The translations under genes were made by a program, and so were the position numbers. Positions 36,582 to 44,608 of a stretch of DNA of 64,000 bases are shown piece by piece. Below the pieces are notes generated by a model. That model did no database searches. It saw only the letters and a program-made list of their open reading frames with translations, and was not told the DNA's origin. This DNA comes from CAVRZJ01 sp964594125 (lineage in GTDB: Bacteria > Acidobacteriota > Thermoanaerobaculia > Thermoanaerobaculales > Thermoanaerobaculaceae), in NCBI GenBank assembly GCA_964594125.1, contig CAZQLL010000019.1, forward strand, positions 29,241-93,240, in the 5' to 3' direction. How positions within the stretch are numbered: position 1 is the stretch's first letter; every line of letters starts with the position of its first letter.

Positions 36582-39257
36582 ATGCGCAGAGCTTTCATCG
36601 CCGTGGCAGTGTGTCTGCTCGCGGTGCAGGCGTTCGCGGCCGGCGCCGGGGTCGTGGCCGGCCGCGTGGTCGACGAGGCGGGGAACCCGCTGCCCGGCGC
36701 CGAGGTGGCCGCCCGCGGCACGACGCTGCGAACGACCTCGTCGAGCGACGGGAGATTCCAACTGGTGGACGTGCCCGAAGGCACGCTGTCGATCGAAGTC
36801 TCGTACCTCGGCTTCCAGCCGGGCGCATCCGAGGTGACGGTGCGCTCGGGCGAGGTCGCCTCCGTCATCCTGAAGCTGACGCCGATCGCCTTCACCGAGA
36901 CCGTCACGGTGCAGGCGGCGCCGTACCTCGAGGGGCAGGCGAAGGCGCTCAACATGCAGTTGAACGCCCTCAACATCGTCAACGTGGTGGCCTCCGACTT
37001 CATCGGCTCGTTCCCCGATTCAAACGGCGCCGAGGCGACGCAGCGCATCCCGGGGATCTCGATCGAGCGCGACCAGGGCGAGGGGCGCTACGTCCTCATT
37101 CGCGGCACCGAGGCGCGCCTCAACTCGATGATGGTCAACGGCGAGCGGCTGCCGTCGCCGGAGGGCGACATCCGCAACGTGGCGCTCGACGTGATCCCCG
37201 CCGACCTGCTGGCGGCGATCGAGGTGTCCAAGGCGCTCACCGCCGACATGGACGCCGACGCCATCGGCGGCACGGTCAACCTGATCACCAGGGACGCGCC
37301 GATGGAGCCCGCGGTGTCCGCCGCAGTGGCCTACGGCTACAACGACATCGCGAGCGACACCGTGGAGAGCGCGAACGCCTCCTGGGGACAGCGCTTCGCG
37401 GATGGCGCGGTCGGCGTGATCATCGGCGGCTCGTACCTCAACACCGACCGCGGCAGCGAGAACTTCGAGGTCGCCTACGACGACGGCGACCTCGACGAGC
37501 TGGAGCTGCGCCACTACACGGTCAACCGCGAGCGCATCGGCCTCGCCGCCACCCTCGACGGGCGGCCCTCGGACCGCACCCAGCTCAAGCTCGGCGGGAT
37601 GTTCAACCAGTTCGACGACCAGGAGTACCGCCGCCGCGTCCGCAACCGGGTGGCCGACGGGCGCATGGAGCGGGAGATCAAGGACCGCTTCGAGTCGCAG
37701 GAGATCTCGTCGCTGCGCGGCAGCGTCACACACCTGTTCGGCGGCGGCGTGCAGCTCGACGCCGCCGTCTCCTGGGCGTACGCCGAGGAGGACGAGCCCG
37801 ACGCCCGCTACACGACGTTCCGCCAGAAGAACGTCACCTTCGACCCCAACGTGTCGGCGGACGCGATCGACCCCGACGACATCCAGGCCAACCCTCTCAA
37901 CGAGGACGTGGCGAAGTACAAGCTCGAGGACGTGAGCGTCGAGGACAACATCACCAAGGACGAGGACGTCGTCGCGGCGCTCAACCTGTCGGCGCCGATC
38001 GCGTCCGGCGCGGACTTCGGCGCGCTGCTGCGCTTCGGCGCGAAGGCGCGGGGCAAGGAGAAGAGCCGCGACGCCAACACCACCGTCTTCGAGGCCGACG
38101 GCGACGTCTACATGACCGACTACCTCGACCCCGCCTTCGCCGGCCGCTCGCTGATCGACGGGCGCTACGACACCGGGCCGTTCTTCACCACCGACACCGC
38201 CGCCGCGATCCTCGGCCGCGACGACCTCGACAGCGAGCACGACGACGAGGAGGACCTCGCCGACTACGACGCCAGCGAGGACGTCTACGCCGCGTACGCG
38301 CTCGCCGAGCTGTACCTCGGCGACCGCCTGACGCTGGTGCCCGGCGTGCGCTACGAGGACACCAGCATCTCGTACCACGGCAAGGAGCTCGTCTTCGACG
38401 AGGACGGCGACCTCGCCGGCACGACGCCGACGGCGGGGGAGAACGGCTACGGCATGGTGCTGCCCTCGATCCACCTGCGCTACCGCATCGCGGAGACCAC
38501 GAACCTGCGCGCCGCCGCCACCCGCACGCTGGCGCGGCCGAACTACTATGACCTCGTGCCGTACCAGCTCGTCCTCGAGGAGGACCGTGAGATCCTGCGC
38601 GGGAACGCCGAGCTCGACGCCACCACGGCCACCAACCTCGACCTCATGATCGAGCGCTTCCTGCCGGGGCTCGGAGTGCTCTCCGCCGGCGTCTTCTACA
38701 AGGACCTGTCCGACTACATCTACATCTTCCGCACGGAGGAGGAGCGCGGCGGCGAGACGTACGAGGTCGAGCAGCCGCGCAACGGCGAGGCCGCCACGCT
38801 GTGGGGGGTCGAGCTCGCCTACCAGAACCGTTTCGCGTCGCTGCCGGCGCCGTTCGACGGCCTCGGCCTGCTCGTCAACTACACCTACACCGATTCCGAG
38901 GCCGCCTTCCCCGACCGCGACGGCGGCAAGGCGACGCTGCCCGGCCAGTCGGAGCACGTCGGCAACCTGGCGCTCGGCTACGAGAAGGGGCGCTTCTCCG
39001 GCCGCGTCTCGCTCAACTACCACGGCAAGTACATCTCCGAGGTGGGCGGCGAGGCGGCGGAGGACGTCTACTACGACGACCACCTGCAGCTCGACCTCGC
39101 CGCCAGCGTGCAGGTTGCGAAGACGGCCCGCCTGGTGCTCGAGCTCAACAACCTCACCGACGAGCCGCTGCGCTACTACGAGGGGACGTCGGACCGGCCG
39201 ATCCAGGAGGAGTACTACTCATGGTGGGGCACGCTCGGCGTTCGCCTGTCCTTCTGA
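36582..39257 (+). CDS. TonB-dependent receptor with carboxypeptidase-regulatory-like N-terminus
   Basis: This outer-membrane transporter has 891 residues and a signal peptide (MRRAFIAVAVCLLAVQAFAAG). An N-terminal beta-sandwich (GRVVDEAGNPLPGAEVAARG) is followed by the plug domain (RIPGISIERDQGEGRYVLIR; DADAIGGTVNL) and a 22-strand barrel ending in the aromatic LGVRLSF. The downstream phytase-like gene overlaps its end by 37 bases. Together with the Pho box, the likely cargo is phytate or a phytate-breakdown product. The substrate is inferred from its partner. Confidence 0.92.
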   Translation: MRRAFIAVAVCLLAVQAFAAGAGVVAGRVVDEAGNPLPGAEVAARGTTLRTTSSSDGRFQLVDVPEGTLSIEVSYLGFQPGASEVTVRSGEVASVILKLTPIAFTETVTVQAAPYLEGQAKALNMQLNALNIVNVVASDFIGSFPDSNGAEATQRIPGISIERDQGEGRYVLIRGTEARLNSMMVNGERLPSPEGDIRNVALDVIPADLLAAIEVSKALTADMDADAIGGTVNLITRDAPMEPAVSAAVAYGYNDIASDTVESANASWGQRFADGAVGVIIGGSYLNTDRGSENFEVAYDDGDLDELELRHYTVNRERIGLAATLDGRPSDRTQLKLGGMFNQFDDQEYRRRVRNRVADGRMEREIKDRFESQEISSLRGSVTHLFGGGVQLDAAVSWAYAEEDEPDARYTTFRQKNVTFDPNVSADAIDPDDIQANPLNEDVAKYKLEDVSVEDNITKDEDVVAALNLSAPIASGADFGALLRFGAKARGKEKSRDANTTVFEADGDVYMTDYLDPAFAGRSLIDGRYDTGPFFTTDTAAAILGRDDLDSEHDDEEDLADYDASEDVYAAYALAELYLGDRLTLVPGVRYEDTSISYHGKELVFDEDGDLAGTTPTAGENGYGMVLPSIHLRYRIAETTNLRAAATRTLARPNYYDLVPYQLVLEEDREILRGNAELDATTATNLDLMIERFLPGLGVLSAGVFYKDLSDYIYIFRTEEERGGETYEVEQPRNGEAATLWGVELAYQNRFASLPAPFDGLGLLVNYTYTDSEAAFPDRDGGKATLPGQSEHVGNLALGYEKGRFSGRVSLNYHGKYISEVGGEAAEDVYYDDHLQLDLAASVQVAKTARLVLELNNLTDEPLRYYEGTSDRPIQEEYYSWWGTLGVRLSF

Positions 39258-40315
39258 TCATCGCCGTCGCGGCCGCCGCCTGCTCCGGCACGGCGGCGGT
39301 CGAGACGCCGCCGGGCCGGGTGCGGGAGAGCTGGGTCTCGCCCGGCCGCGGCGCCGACAACATCGACTCGCTGGCGTTCTGGCCGGAGCGCGAGTGGCTG
39401 CTCGCGACCGCGAAGGTCACCGACCTGCTCGTGGTTCACGACGCGGCCACCGGCGCCTTCCTGCGCTCCGTCGGCGGCAGCGGCACGGCGCCGGGCCGGT
39501 TCGACCGGCCCAACGGCGTGGCGATCGCCTTCGACCTCGCCTTCGTCGCCGAGCGGGACAACCGGCGGGTGCAGGTGCTGCGGCTGCCCGGCATGGAGCC
39601 GGTCGGCGGCTTCGGCGAGGGCGAGCTGCGGCGGCCGTACGGCCTCGCGGTGGCCGGCGGCCCGGTCTCGTTCCGGGTTTGGGTCACCGACAACTACGAA
39701 ACCCCGTCCGGCCTCCCGCCGCCCGACCGCGAGCTCGGGGCGCGGGTGCGCACGTACGCGGTCGAGGTCGACGGCGGGGCGCTGCGCGCGCGCCCGCTGC
39801 GCGCCTTCGGCGATACCGGGGGCGAAGGCGTGCTGCGCGTCGTGGAGTCGATCGCCGTCGACGTCGCGCGCGGCCGCGTGCTGATCGCCGACGAGAGCGA
39901 GAGCAGCCGCGGCATCAAGGTCTACGACCTCGACGGCGCGTTCACGGGGAAGGTCATGGGAAGCGGCCTGTTCGCCGCCGAGCCGGAGGGCATCCAGCTT
40001 CGCCCCTGCGGCGACGGCGGTTTCTGGGTGGCCACCGACCAGCGGCAACGGCGCACCCACTTCCACGTCTTCTCGCGCGGGCCGCTCGAGCACCTCGGCA
40101 CGTTCGCGGGCGAGGTGGTCGCCAACACCGACGGGATCGCAATCGCCGCCACGCCGCTGGCGGGGTTCCCGGAGGGGGCGCTGTTCGCGGTCGACGACGA
40201 CGCGCGGGTCGCCGCCTTCTCGTGGGCCGCGATCCGCGAGACGCTCGCGCTCGGCCAACCGTGCGACCACTCGGGAGGTGCGGCCGCTCCGGTCGGGACG
40301 GCCGCGGCCCTATAA
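39221..40315 (+). CDS. Beta-propeller phytase-like lipoprotein
   Basis: The 364-residue protein has a lipobox signal (LLIIAVAAAACSG). The propeller resembles 3-phytase: WLLATAKVTDLLVVHDAATG, LAFVAERDNRRVQVL, IADESESSRGIKVYDLDG, EPEGIQLRPCGDGGFWVAT, and the closing TDGIAIAA with FPEGALFAVDDD. Acidic residues in these loops match the calcium-binding face of Bacillus phytase. The start ATG 39221 follows AGGAGGAG. It overlaps the TonB receptor gene, a pairing reported for beta-propeller phytases. If active, it would release phosphate from inositol phosphates at the cell surface. Confidence 0.75.
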   Translation: MVGHARRSPVLLIIAVAAAACSGTAAVETPPGRVRESWVSPGRGADNIDSLAFWPEREWLLATAKVTDLLVVHDAATGAFLRSVGGSGTAPGRFDRPNGVAIAFDLAFVAERDNRRVQVLRLPGMEPVGGFGEGELRRPYGLAVAGGPVSFRVWVTDNYETPSGLPPPDRELGARVRTYAVEVDGGALRARPLRAFGDTGGEGVLRVVESIAVDVARGRVLIADESESSRGIKVYDLDGAFTGKVMGSGLFAAEPEGIQLRPCGDGGFWVATDQRQRRTHFHVFSRGPLEHLGTFAGEVVANTDGIAIAATPLAGFPEGALFAVDDDARVAAFSWAAIRETLALGQPCDHSGGAAAPVGTAAAL

Positions 40316-40330
40316 CGGGCACCGCGGCGG

Positions 40331-41491
40331 TCAGCCGCCGGGCCGCTCCAGGCCGGCGTCGCCGGCCGCCGAGCTGGCCGTGCGGCGGCGCTGCCCGAAC
40401 GCGGGGAGCAGGGCGCGCGCCAGGTCGCCCGAGTAGACGGCGCTCGGCGCCACCTCGCACTCGGCCCAGCACCCCGGGCAGGCGCGCACCCAGGCGCGCC
40501 GCGCCGCCGCCTCGGCGCCGCGCCACACCTCGGCGAAGCGCTGCCGCCGCAGGTTGCCGACCACCGCGCCGTTGAACTGGCAGGTCGGCACGTCGCCGTT
40601 GGGAAGGATGCGCAGGTGGGCGTCGAGCGCGACGCACGGCGGGTTCGGTTGCGCGCCGCCGTCGGCGAGCCGCGCGACGACGCCCGCCAGGTAGTACCGG
40701 CGTGCCAGGCGCTCCGCCAGCGGCAGGCGGGCGGCATCGCGCCACGCCTCGCTCACCAGCTCCCGGACCTGGTCGGGGCGGATGTCGCCGAAGGTATGGA
40801 ACTCGCCGGGGCGCTGCGGCGCGACGTCGGCGCCGCGCTCGAGGTTGTAGGTCGCGCTGGCGGCGTAGGCGACCACCATCTGATGGCGGACCGCGAGCGG
40901 CGCCAGAAACGTGCGCAGGGCGCGGTACTGCTCGAGCCCGGCGCCGTCGACCACCGTCTGGTTGACCGCGAGCGAGATGCCGAGCTCGCGCTGGCGGGGA
41001 GCGAGCGCGGCCAGCGTCGCGGTGGTGCGCCGCCAGGCGTCGCGGCTGCCGCGCACCTCGTTGTGCTTCGGCTCCAGACCGTCGAGCGAGACCAGGAGAT
41101 AGAGCGGGGCGCGCCTGCGGCGGCGCTCGCAGAAGGCGACGATGCGGTCGGTGAGGAAGCCGTTGGTGGTGACGTGGAGCACCGCTGGGCGCAGCCGCTC
41201 CTCGGCGAGCGCGGCGATGTCGGGAAGGTCGGGGCGCGCGAACGGCTCGCCGCCGGTCAGCCTGACGAGGTCGAGCGGCGGGAGCTGGGAGAAGATCTCG
41301 GCGATCTCGCCGAGCGTGAGGTCGTCGCGCGCCGGCAGCCGCCACGAGTCGCACATCACGCAGCGGGCGTTGCACGTCATGGTCACGGTGAACGTGAGCA
41401 TGCGGGGCGGATTGGCGAGGCCGAGGCGGCGGCGGCCGGCGGTCGCCGCCAGGCGCAGCCCGCGCGCGAGCAGACGCGGGAAGGCGGTCAC
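40331..41491 (-). CDS. Radical SAM/SPASM-domain protein in the Pho-controlled glycosyltransferase operon
   Basis: The 386-residue protein has the [4Fe-4S] motif CNARCVMC at the start of the radical SAM barrel, RLTGGEPFARPDL and VSLDGLEPKHN. The C-terminus has cysteines of a SPASM-like cluster (CVALDAHLRILPNGDVPTC; CPGCWAECE). The GTG start overlaps the upstream glycosyltransferase stop (GTGA), so both share a promoter. The substrate is unknown. Candidates are a lipid, a peptide or a sugar moiety of the glycolipid made by its partner. Confidence 0.83.
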   Translation of the reverse strand: MTAFPRLLARGLRLAATAGRRRLGLANPPRMLTFTVTMTCNARCVMCDSWRLPARDDLTLGEIAEIFSQLPPLDLVRLTGGEPFARPDLPDIAALAEERLRPAVLHVTTNGFLTDRIVAFCERRRRRAPLYLLVSLDGLEPKHNEVRGSRDAWRRTTATLAALAPRQRELGISLAVNQTVVDGAGLEQYRALRTFLAPLAVRHQMVVAYAASATYNLERGADVAPQRPGEFHTFGDIRPDQVRELVSEAWRDAARLPLAERLARRYYLAGVVARLADGGAQPNPPCVALDAHLRILPNGDVPTCQFNGAVVGNLRRQRFAEVWRGAEAAARRAWVRACPGCWAECEVAPSAVYSGDLARALLPAFGQRRRTASSAAGDAGLERPGG

Positions 41492-42624
41492 GAGTACGCC
41501 GGCAGCGGGTGCGCTGGGCGGCGGGCGGCGGGTGCGGTACGAGGCACGGCATCGCCGGCGCCTGGGAGGTGGCGGCGCAGCACCGCGAACGCGGCGGCGT
41601 TGCCGCTGACGCGCTCCGGGCGGATCGCCGCGCGGTAGGCGTCGAGCCGCGCGAGGAAGGCGCCGACCGCGGCGCCGGTGATCGCCTCCATGTCGACCCA
41701 GGCGCCGGCGCCCTCCGCGGCCAGGTAGTGCGCGTTGATGTACTGCTCGAAGTTCCCCGGCTCCGGCATCGCGAGCACCGGCTTGCCGAGGTGCAGCGCC
41801 TCGCCGACGAGCTGGTTGCCGGCGGTAGTGACGAGCGCCCGCGCCGAGGCGAGGTCGGCGATGAAGCGCTCCTCGCTGATCGCGTGGAACTCCAGTCGGC
41901 CGCATCGCTCGCGCTCGCCGAGGCCGTACACGCGCACCGCCTCGCCGCACTGTACGAGCGCGTCGAGCACCTGCGGCGACGCCGCCTTGCGCAGGTACGC
42001 CACCAGGTGGGCGCCGTTCGTCGGAACGGCGGCGAGCACCGCGGGGCGCAGCAGCACGCCGACCTGGGTGACGCGGCCGCGGTAGCGGCGCTTGAGCGGC
42101 GGGAAGTAGAAGGAGGAGACGACGGTGGCGCTCTGGCCGCTGACCACGGCGGGGAGCAGCCGCGCCATCGCCCCCGCCCACGCGCGCAGCCGCAGCGGCA
42201 GCCCGCGGAAGTCGCTGACCGCGAGGAAATGCTGGTGGTTGAGCGACACCAGCGGCACGCCGGCGGCGCGGGCGGCGCGCGGCAGGATCGGCTCGAAGTC
42301 GGTGATCACGAGGTCGGGCTGCTCGCGCTCGACGACCTGCCGCAGCGCGTCGACGCTCGAGCCGAGGCGTCGTAGATATGCCCACCCGGCGCAGATCGTC
42401 GCCACGGTGTCGATGCGGTGCTGCGCGTCGTAGCAGAAATGCAGACCGGGGAGGCGTCGCACCGCCACGTCGCTGCCGGCGTACGCTCGGGAAAGGAGGT
42501 CGAAGGCGTCGCCGGGTGCGAACAAGGTGATGTGGTGGGCCTCGCGCAGCCATTCGACCACCGTCCTCACTCGCGTGGCGTGGCCGCGGCCCTCTCCGGA
42601 CATGCTGTAGAAGATCCGAGCCAC
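41488..42624 (-). CDS. UDP-glycosyltransferase-like GT-B protein
   Basis: The 378-residue protein opens ARIFYSMSGEGRGHATRVRT, the glycine-rich loop and G-H-A-x-R motif of the Glyco_trans_1_3/GT1-like group. A donor-site region ends ALVTTAGNQLVGEALHLGKP, then VLAMPEPGNFEQYINA, typical of UDP-sugar enzymes. The GTG at 42624 was chosen since AGGGGG lies 8 bases upstream. It is led by a minus-strand Pho box and coupled to a radical SAM gene. A role in phosphate-free glycolipid synthesis is plausible but unproven. Confidence 0.8.
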   Translation of the reverse strand: MARIFYSMSGEGRGHATRVRTVVEWLREAHHITLFAPGDAFDLLSRAYAGSDVAVRRLPGLHFCYDAQHRIDTVATICAGWAYLRRLGSSVDALRQVVEREQPDLVITDFEPILPRAARAAGVPLVSLNHQHFLAVSDFRGLPLRLRAWAGAMARLLPAVVSGQSATVVSSFYFPPLKRRYRGRVTQVGVLLRPAVLAAVPTNGAHLVAYLRKAASPQVLDALVQCGEAVRVYGLGERERCGRLEFHAISEERFIADLASARALVTTAGNQLVGEALHLGKPVLAMPEPGNFEQYINAHYLAAEGAGAWVDMEAITGAAVGAFLARLDAYRAAIRPERVSGNAAAFAVLRRHLPGAGDAVPRTAPAARRPAHPLPAYS

Positions 42625-42652
42625 CTCCCGCACCCCCTTCGAAACGCTCCCG

Positions 42653-42695
42653 ACGCTAGCTGCCAGGCATGAAGGAGCGGTGAGGAACGTGCGAG
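42653..42695 (-). promoter_or_regulatory. Pho-box promoter of the glycosyltransferase-radical SAM operon
   Basis: On the minus strand, units read CTCGC (42691-42695), CTCAC (42680-42684) and TTCAT (42669-42673), 11 bases apart. After exactly 10 bases comes TAGCGT (42653-42658 in reverse), a good -10. It is back-to-back with the PLD promoter array on the other strand. Confidence 0.68.
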
Positions 42696-42713
42696 CCAAC
42701 GGGTGAGAGGCCC

Positions 42714-42789
42714 TTCACGTCTTCTCCACCGCGTCTTCGCGGCGCTGTCACCGATTGCACGCAAGCGCTTGACATCCGCCTGTCACGCT
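42714..42789 (+). promoter_or_regulatory. Extended Pho-box array before the PLD-family gene
   Basis: Six positions in strict 11-base phase read TTCAC (42714), TCCAC (42725), TTCGC (42736), GTCAC (42747), CACGC (42758, degenerate) and TTGAC (42769). Ten bases later CACGCT (42784-42789) can serve as -10, which would place the transcription start at the ATG (42797). The first four units are the clear ones. Confidence 0.62.
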
Positions 42790-42796
42790 GCCGGCC

Positions 42797-43966
42797 ATGA
42801 CGAGCGTGGCGACACCGAACGCAAGCTCCAGATCGCTCCCGGCGCCGCCGCGCGACCTCCTCGCGGAGGTCGCCGGCGCGCTCGCGCTGCCGATCACCGG
42901 CGCCGCCTCCCTCGCGGTCGAGCACTCGGGCGACGCCCACTTCAGCCGGCTGCTGGCGGCGGTTGCCGCGGCGCGCTCCGAGGTCGCCATCGAGATCTAC
43001 CAGATCCTGCCGGACGAGGTGGGGCTCACGGTAGCGGCAGCGCTTGCGGCGGCCGCGCGCCGGGGCGTCCGCGTGCGCCTGCTCGCGGACGCCTGGGGGT
43101 CGCGTGAGTTCGCCGGCGAGCTCGCCACTCTGAGCAGCGCCGGCGTCGAGACGCGCTGGTACGGGCCGTTGCGCCCCGGGGTGTCGCCGCTGCGCCGCAC
43201 CCACCGCAAGCTGATCGTCGTGGACGGCGGTACTGCGAGCGTCGGCGGCATGAACCTGACGCGCGACTTCTCCGAGCGGCTGAGCCGGGGCGACGCCTGG
43301 CGCGACGTCTCGCTGTGGCTTACCGGACCGGCTGCAGCGGTGCTCTCGGCGCAGCTCGACACCGCCTGGTCCGGGCGTACGCTGCCCGCCGGCCACTGGC
43401 ACGCCGGAACCCGGGAGAGCGCGGCCCGCTGCGCGGTCGTGGGCGGCGCCGACGGGCGCTCCGGCCACGCGCTGGCGTATCGGGCGCTCGCGGACGCGGC
43501 GCGCCGGGAGATCCTCATCGCCAACCCCTACTTCCTTCCCGACGCCGACTTCCGCCGGCGCCTGCTGGCGGCCGCCGCGCGCGGCGTGCGCGTCCGCGTG
43601 GTCGTGCCGCGGCGCTGCGACGTGAAACCGTTCAAGCACGCCAGCCGGCGCCTGTACGCGCCGCTGCTGCGCGGCGGCATAGAGATCTACGAGCGCGACG
43701 ACCGCATGGTGCACGCGAAGGTCGCGGTCGTCGACCGCAGCGTCGCGGCGGTCGGCTCGACCAACATCAACCGGCGCAGCTTCTACTGGAACTCGGAGAC
43801 GCTCATCCTCAGCGACGACCGCAAGATGGTCTCCGACATCGTCGACTTCGTCCTGCTCGAGAGCACCTTCGTCGCCGAGCCGCTGTCGCTCGCGCGCTGG
43901 CGCCGCCACCCCGACCGCCGCCGCGTCGCGGAGCTGGTCGCCGCCTCGGTGCACCTGCTGTTCTGA
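42797..43966 (+). CDS. Phospholipase D / cardiolipin synthase family protein
   Basis: The 389-residue protein has two HKD motifs: HRKLIVVDGGTASVGGMN near residue 135 and HAKVAVVDRSVAAVGSTN near residue 300, each with the H-x-K-x(4)-D core. It lacks N-terminal membrane segments, unlike E. coli ClsA, and resembles ClsB-type soluble forms. It could make cardiolipin, exchange head groups or degrade phospholipids. Under Pho control, phospholipid turnover is the favoured reading. There is no ribosome site at the ATG. Confidence 0.85.
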   Translation: MTSVATPNASSRSLPAPPRDLLAEVAGALALPITGAASLAVEHSGDAHFSRLLAAVAAARSEVAIEIYQILPDEVGLTVAAALAAAARRGVRVRLLADAWGSREFAGELATLSSAGVETRWYGPLRPGVSPLRRTHRKLIVVDGGTASVGGMNLTRDFSERLSRGDAWRDVSLWLTGPAAAVLSAQLDTAWSGRTLPAGHWHAGTRESAARCAVVGGADGRSGHALAYRALADAARREILIANPYFLPDADFRRRLLAAAARGVRVRVVVPRRCDVKPFKHASRRLYAPLLRGGIEIYERDDRMVHAKVAVVDRSVAAVGSTNINRRSFYWNSETLILSDDRKMVSDIVDFVLLESTFVAEPLSLARWRRHPDRRRVAELVAASVHLLF

Positions 43967-44043
43967 GGTGCCGAGCTCACCCCCGGCGCCCGCTCACGCC
44001 GGAGCCGCGCCAAGAGCGTGTGAAGGTGCCTCGTCCCGTGAGG

Positions 44044-44511
44044 TCACTCGCTCGCTGCGAGGGCCGCCTGATAGCGCGCGAGCAGCTCGGGGATCCCTAT
44101 CGACCCGTGGTCGTGCACCTGCCGCCAGCGCCCGTCGACGTGCCGGAAGATCCGCGTCCGCCGGATCGCGAGGTCGAAGCGGGTCTCGCCCGTCTTGAAC
44201 CACCCGCGTTCCTGGCCGACCGCCCAGAACACGTCGCCGACCTCGTGGATCGTGACGTCGTGGAACTCGAGGTGCACCCGCGTCGCCCGTCCGATCATCG
44301 CCCGGCTCGCGTCGGCTACCGCCGGCCAGCCGCGCCTGATGTCCGCGAGCGGCTCGAGGCACGAGACGTCGCTACTGTCGAGCCAGCTCCTCGCCATCAC
44401 GCCGGCGTCGCGGTGGTTGACAGCGTAGTAGTGCTCCTGGAGGGCTTCGAGCGGCGTCCCGACGAGCTCAGGCAGCTCTTTCCCGGTGATCACGGCGTGG
44501 GTTCTCGTCAT
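44044..44511 (-). CDS. NTF2-like / SnoaL-fold protein
   Basis: The 155-residue protein has the cone-shaped SnoaL/DUF4440 pattern. An N-terminal helix (ALQEHYYAVNHRDAGVMARSW) is followed by beta strands ending in TRIFRHVDGRWRQVHDHGS, the usual H-x-S/G finish. Such proteins are enzymes, ligand binders or association domains. The target is unknown. It stands alone with its own minus-strand Pho box 60 bases upstream, so it is likely phosphate-regulated rather than a passenger. Confidence 0.72.
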   Translation of the reverse strand: MTRTHAVITGKELPELVGTPLEALQEHYYAVNHRDAGVMARSWLDSSDVSCLEPLADIRRGWPAVADASRAMIGRATRVHLEFHDVTIHEVGDVFWAVGQERGWFKTGETRFDLAIRRTRIFRHVDGRWRQVHDHGSIGIPELLARYQAALAASE

Positions 44512-44554
44512 GGCTCGGACCGCCTCCGGCGCTGCGTGAAAGGCGCTCCGTATC

Positions 44555-44586
44555 AGCCTGTCGCACCGATGTGAAGACGCCGTGAA
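44555..44586 (-). promoter_or_regulatory. Pho-box promoter of the NTF2-like gene
   Basis: GTGAA at 44571 and 44582 (TTCAC on the minus strand) are 11 bases apart. The sequence CAGGCT (44555-44560 in reverse) lies after a 10-base spacer as -10. The predicted leader is about 37 bases. Confidence 0.65.
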
Positions 44587-44608
44587 GAGGCGCCGTCCGC
44601 GCCGCGCC

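Noticed and set aside
44020..44042. GTGAA and GTGAG near the end of the NTF2-like gene as a Pho box
   Set aside because: They are 18 bases apart and lie at the 3' end of convergent genes, not at a promoter.
44536..44540. A further GTGAA unit near the NTF2-like start
   Set aside because: It is 35 bases from the main pair, out of the 11-base phase.
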